A stretch of 64,000 nucleotides of DNA from Shewanella sp. Isolate11 (GTDB lineage Bacteria; Pseudomonadota; Gammaproteobacteria; Enterobacterales; Shewanellaceae). The position numbers and the translations under genes were made by a program. Below, one piece after another: positions 62,740 to 64,000 of the stretch. The notes beneath the pieces were generated by a model, which had not been told where the DNA came from, searched no databases, and worked only from the letters and a program-made list of their open reading frames with translations. Numbering within the stretch: the first letter of the stretch is position 1; every line of letters starts with the position of its first letter. The stretch spans positions 786,644-850,643 of the forward strand of contig NZ_JAKEVF010000001.1 of the NCBI RefSeq assembly GCF_022398315.1, in the 5' to 3' direction.

Positions 62740-64000
62740 GTGAAACTAGTTGTACCTTTGATTTTGCTTTTTAGCAGCTTTTTTATAACCTCAGCCCATG
62801 CCGAGGTTAATTATCAGATCGATCTAACCTCACCAAAGCATCACTTGGCTCAGGTTGTGGTGACTTTTCCATCATCAAGCAGTAAAGAATTGACCGTTAA
62901 TCTACCTGTGTGGCGTACGGGCAAGTATCAGGTTTTGCCTTTGGCCGATAGCGTACGCAATTTTACTGCTAAAGATGAGCAGGGCAAGGATTTAGCATGG
63001 CGACGCAGTGCCAGTGGCGAATGGCTAGTGTCGCTACAGAAACCCACCAGTGTGACCATCACTTATCAGCTTTATGCTAATAAATTAGGTCAAAGGGTTA
63101 GCCACATTGATGCTTCTCACGCTTATCTCGATGCCAGTGGAGTGTTTGTTTATAGCCCTGAATTCCGTCAGCAGCCCGTCGATGTTTCGCTTAAAGTTCC
63201 TGCAGACTGGAATAGCTATTCAGGTATGAATCGTGGTGAAGGTCAGCATCAGTTTGTGGCTGCCAATTATGATGTGTTGGTGGACTCTCCCATCGAAACG
63301 GGCGTGAGCACGCATCGACAGTTTAGTGCCGATGGCCGTGATTATGAGTTAGTGATCTGGGGAGAAGGTAACTACGATGTCGATAAGATGGTAGCGGATT
63401 TGACCAAGCTCAGCGGTCAGGCGAAAGCGATTTGGGATGGCTATCCATTTGAGCGTTATGTGTATATGGTGCATGCCACCAGTGGTGCCGGCGGTGCGAC
63501 AGAACATCTGAATTCGACTGTGATCCAGCGTCCTCGCTTTAAGTACCGTACTCGTCAAGATTACCTTGGCTTTATCAGTACCGCATCACATGAGTTTATT
63601 CATACTTGGAACGTTAAAGCGTATCGTCCACAAGGGCTAGTACCTTACGATTATCAGCACGAAAGCATTACCGAACTGCTGTGGATGGCAGAAGGTTCGA
63701 CGAGTTATTTCCAAGGTCAATTACTGCTTCGTGCCGGAGTGATGACGCCAAAAGAGTTTTTAGAAGATTTAGCTAAACGTATTGAGCGCAATAAGATGAC
63801 GCCAGGTCGTGAGGTTCAGTCAGTGGCGCAAGCCAGTGCTGGTTCGTGGGTCAGTACCGGTGGTGATTATGCTAGAAATCACAGTGCCAATATTTACTCC
63901 GAAGGTTATTTAGCATCGCTGGCATTGGATTTCTCAGTGCTTAAAGATACTAAGCTGAAACGTTCTTATCGTGATGTGCATCAGCAGCTCTTTCAGCATT
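62740..64000 (+). CDS. M61-family aminopeptidase (truncated by window edge)
   Basis: An open frame starts with GTG at 62740 (AGAAGGAAG upstream) and runs off the window. The first residues (KLVVPLILLFSSFFITSAHA) are a Sec signal, so the enzyme is exported. The zinc motif HEFIH begins at residue 284 (ASHEFIHTWNVKAYR), and MAEGSTSYFQGQLL follows, supplying the third ligand Glu. M61 enzymes are glycyl aminopeptidases, and the C-terminal PDZ-like part lies outside the window. At least 420 residues are visible, with no frameshift. A -10 TATAAT is present about 50 bp upstream, but without a clear -35. Confidence 0.88.
   Translation, partial: MKLVVPLILLFSSFFITSAHAEVNYQIDLTSPKHHLAQVVVTFPSSSSKELTVNLPVWRTGKYQVLPLADSVRNFTAKDEQGKDLAWRRSASGEWLVSLQKPTSVTITYQLYANKLGQRVSHIDASHAYLDASGVFVYSPEFRQQPVDVSLKVPADWNSYSGMNRGEGQHQFVAANYDVLVDSPIETGVSTHRQFSADGRDYELVIWGEGNYDVDKMVADLTKLSGQAKAIWDGYPFERYVYMVHATSGAGGATEHLNSTVIQRPRFKYRTRQDYLGFISTASHEFIHTWNVKAYRPQGLVPYDYQHESITELLWMAEGSTSYFQGQLLLRAGVMTPKEFLEDLAKRIERNKMTPGREVQSVAQASAGSWVSTGGDYARNHSANIYSEGYLASLALDFSVLKDTKLKRSYRDVHQQLFQH

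Noticed and set aside
63349..63558. Minus-strand 69-residue frame near the window end
   Set aside because: Antisense to the M61 peptidase coding sequence, which is continuous on the plus strand.

Overview
The window looks like a chromosomal segment of a Shewanella-type gammaproteobacterium. The evidence is gene content and order: nlpD-rpoS preceded by pyrG-eno-ftsB-ispD-ispF-truD-surE-pcm, barA next to rlmD-relA-mazG, a pilT-pilU pair divergent from the yggS-proC-yggT-yggU-rdgB-hemW operon, genes for O2-independent ubiquinone synthesis (ubiT, ubiU, ubiV), and short intergenic elements whose ends begin ATACCAAT, which I associate with Shewanella genomes. Base composition is moderate. The window is mostly conserved core genome; there is no phage, integron, CRISPR array or defence island. 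Species cannot be named from the sequence alone.

Layout. 1-2.7 kb: a FucP-family sugar transporter, a tRNA-Phe/tRNA-Thr pair and a YceI protein. 2.9-7.1 kb: mutY-yggX on the minus strand, then trmB, yggL and a YggN-like gene on the plus strand, with a 0.18-kb MITE-like element. 7.4-11 kb: a LysR regulator, a candidate small RNA and a DUF885 metallopeptidase-like protein. 11.1-16 kb: the minus-strand operon yggS to hemW. 16-19.3 kb: pilT, pilU and two small genes. 19.3-25 kb: ruvX-yqgE, yciH, a small membrane protein behind a Fur box, a DUF4136 lipoprotein, a DUF924 protein, an MscS channel and ltaE. 25-32.4 kb: a His-rich secreted protein, two tandem alkaline phosphatases, a thioesterase, small unknown genes and a YjiH transporter. 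32.8-36.4 kb: a DUF998 membrane protein, ubiV-ubiU and divergent ubiT, then a second MITE-like element with an internal tandem repeat. 36.4-44.6 kb: yjaG-barA, rlmD, relA and mazG. 44.9-54.4 kb: pyrG, eno and the ftsB to rpoS gene string. 54.5-64 kb: a decayed IS4 transposase, a methyltransferase, GNAT, DUF3192, xni, ppnN, a diguanylate cyclase, a TPR/degenerate-GGDEF membrane protein and the start of an M61 peptidase cut by the window edge.

How genes work together. Several blocks serve stress physiology: relA makes (p)ppGpp, barA feeds the UvrY/Csr circuit, rpoS is the general stress sigma factor, and mazG removes abnormal NTPs. Isoprenoid supply (ispD, ispF) and anaerobic quinone synthesis (ubiTUV) fit a respiratory organism living across oxygen gradients. 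The two alkaline phosphatases and the adjacent His-rich exported protein form a likely phosphate-scavenging unit.

The most interesting items are modest. They are a candidate sRNA whose hairpin loop carries a CCUCCU anti-Shine-Dalgarno motif, a surface alkaline phosphatase on a collagen-like stalk, a membrane TPR protein with a degenerate GGDEF-like tail beside an active cyclase, a Fur-boxed small membrane protein, two MITE-like elements (one abutting the ubiT stop codon) and an IS4 relic behind rpoS. I found no convincing wholly new system.
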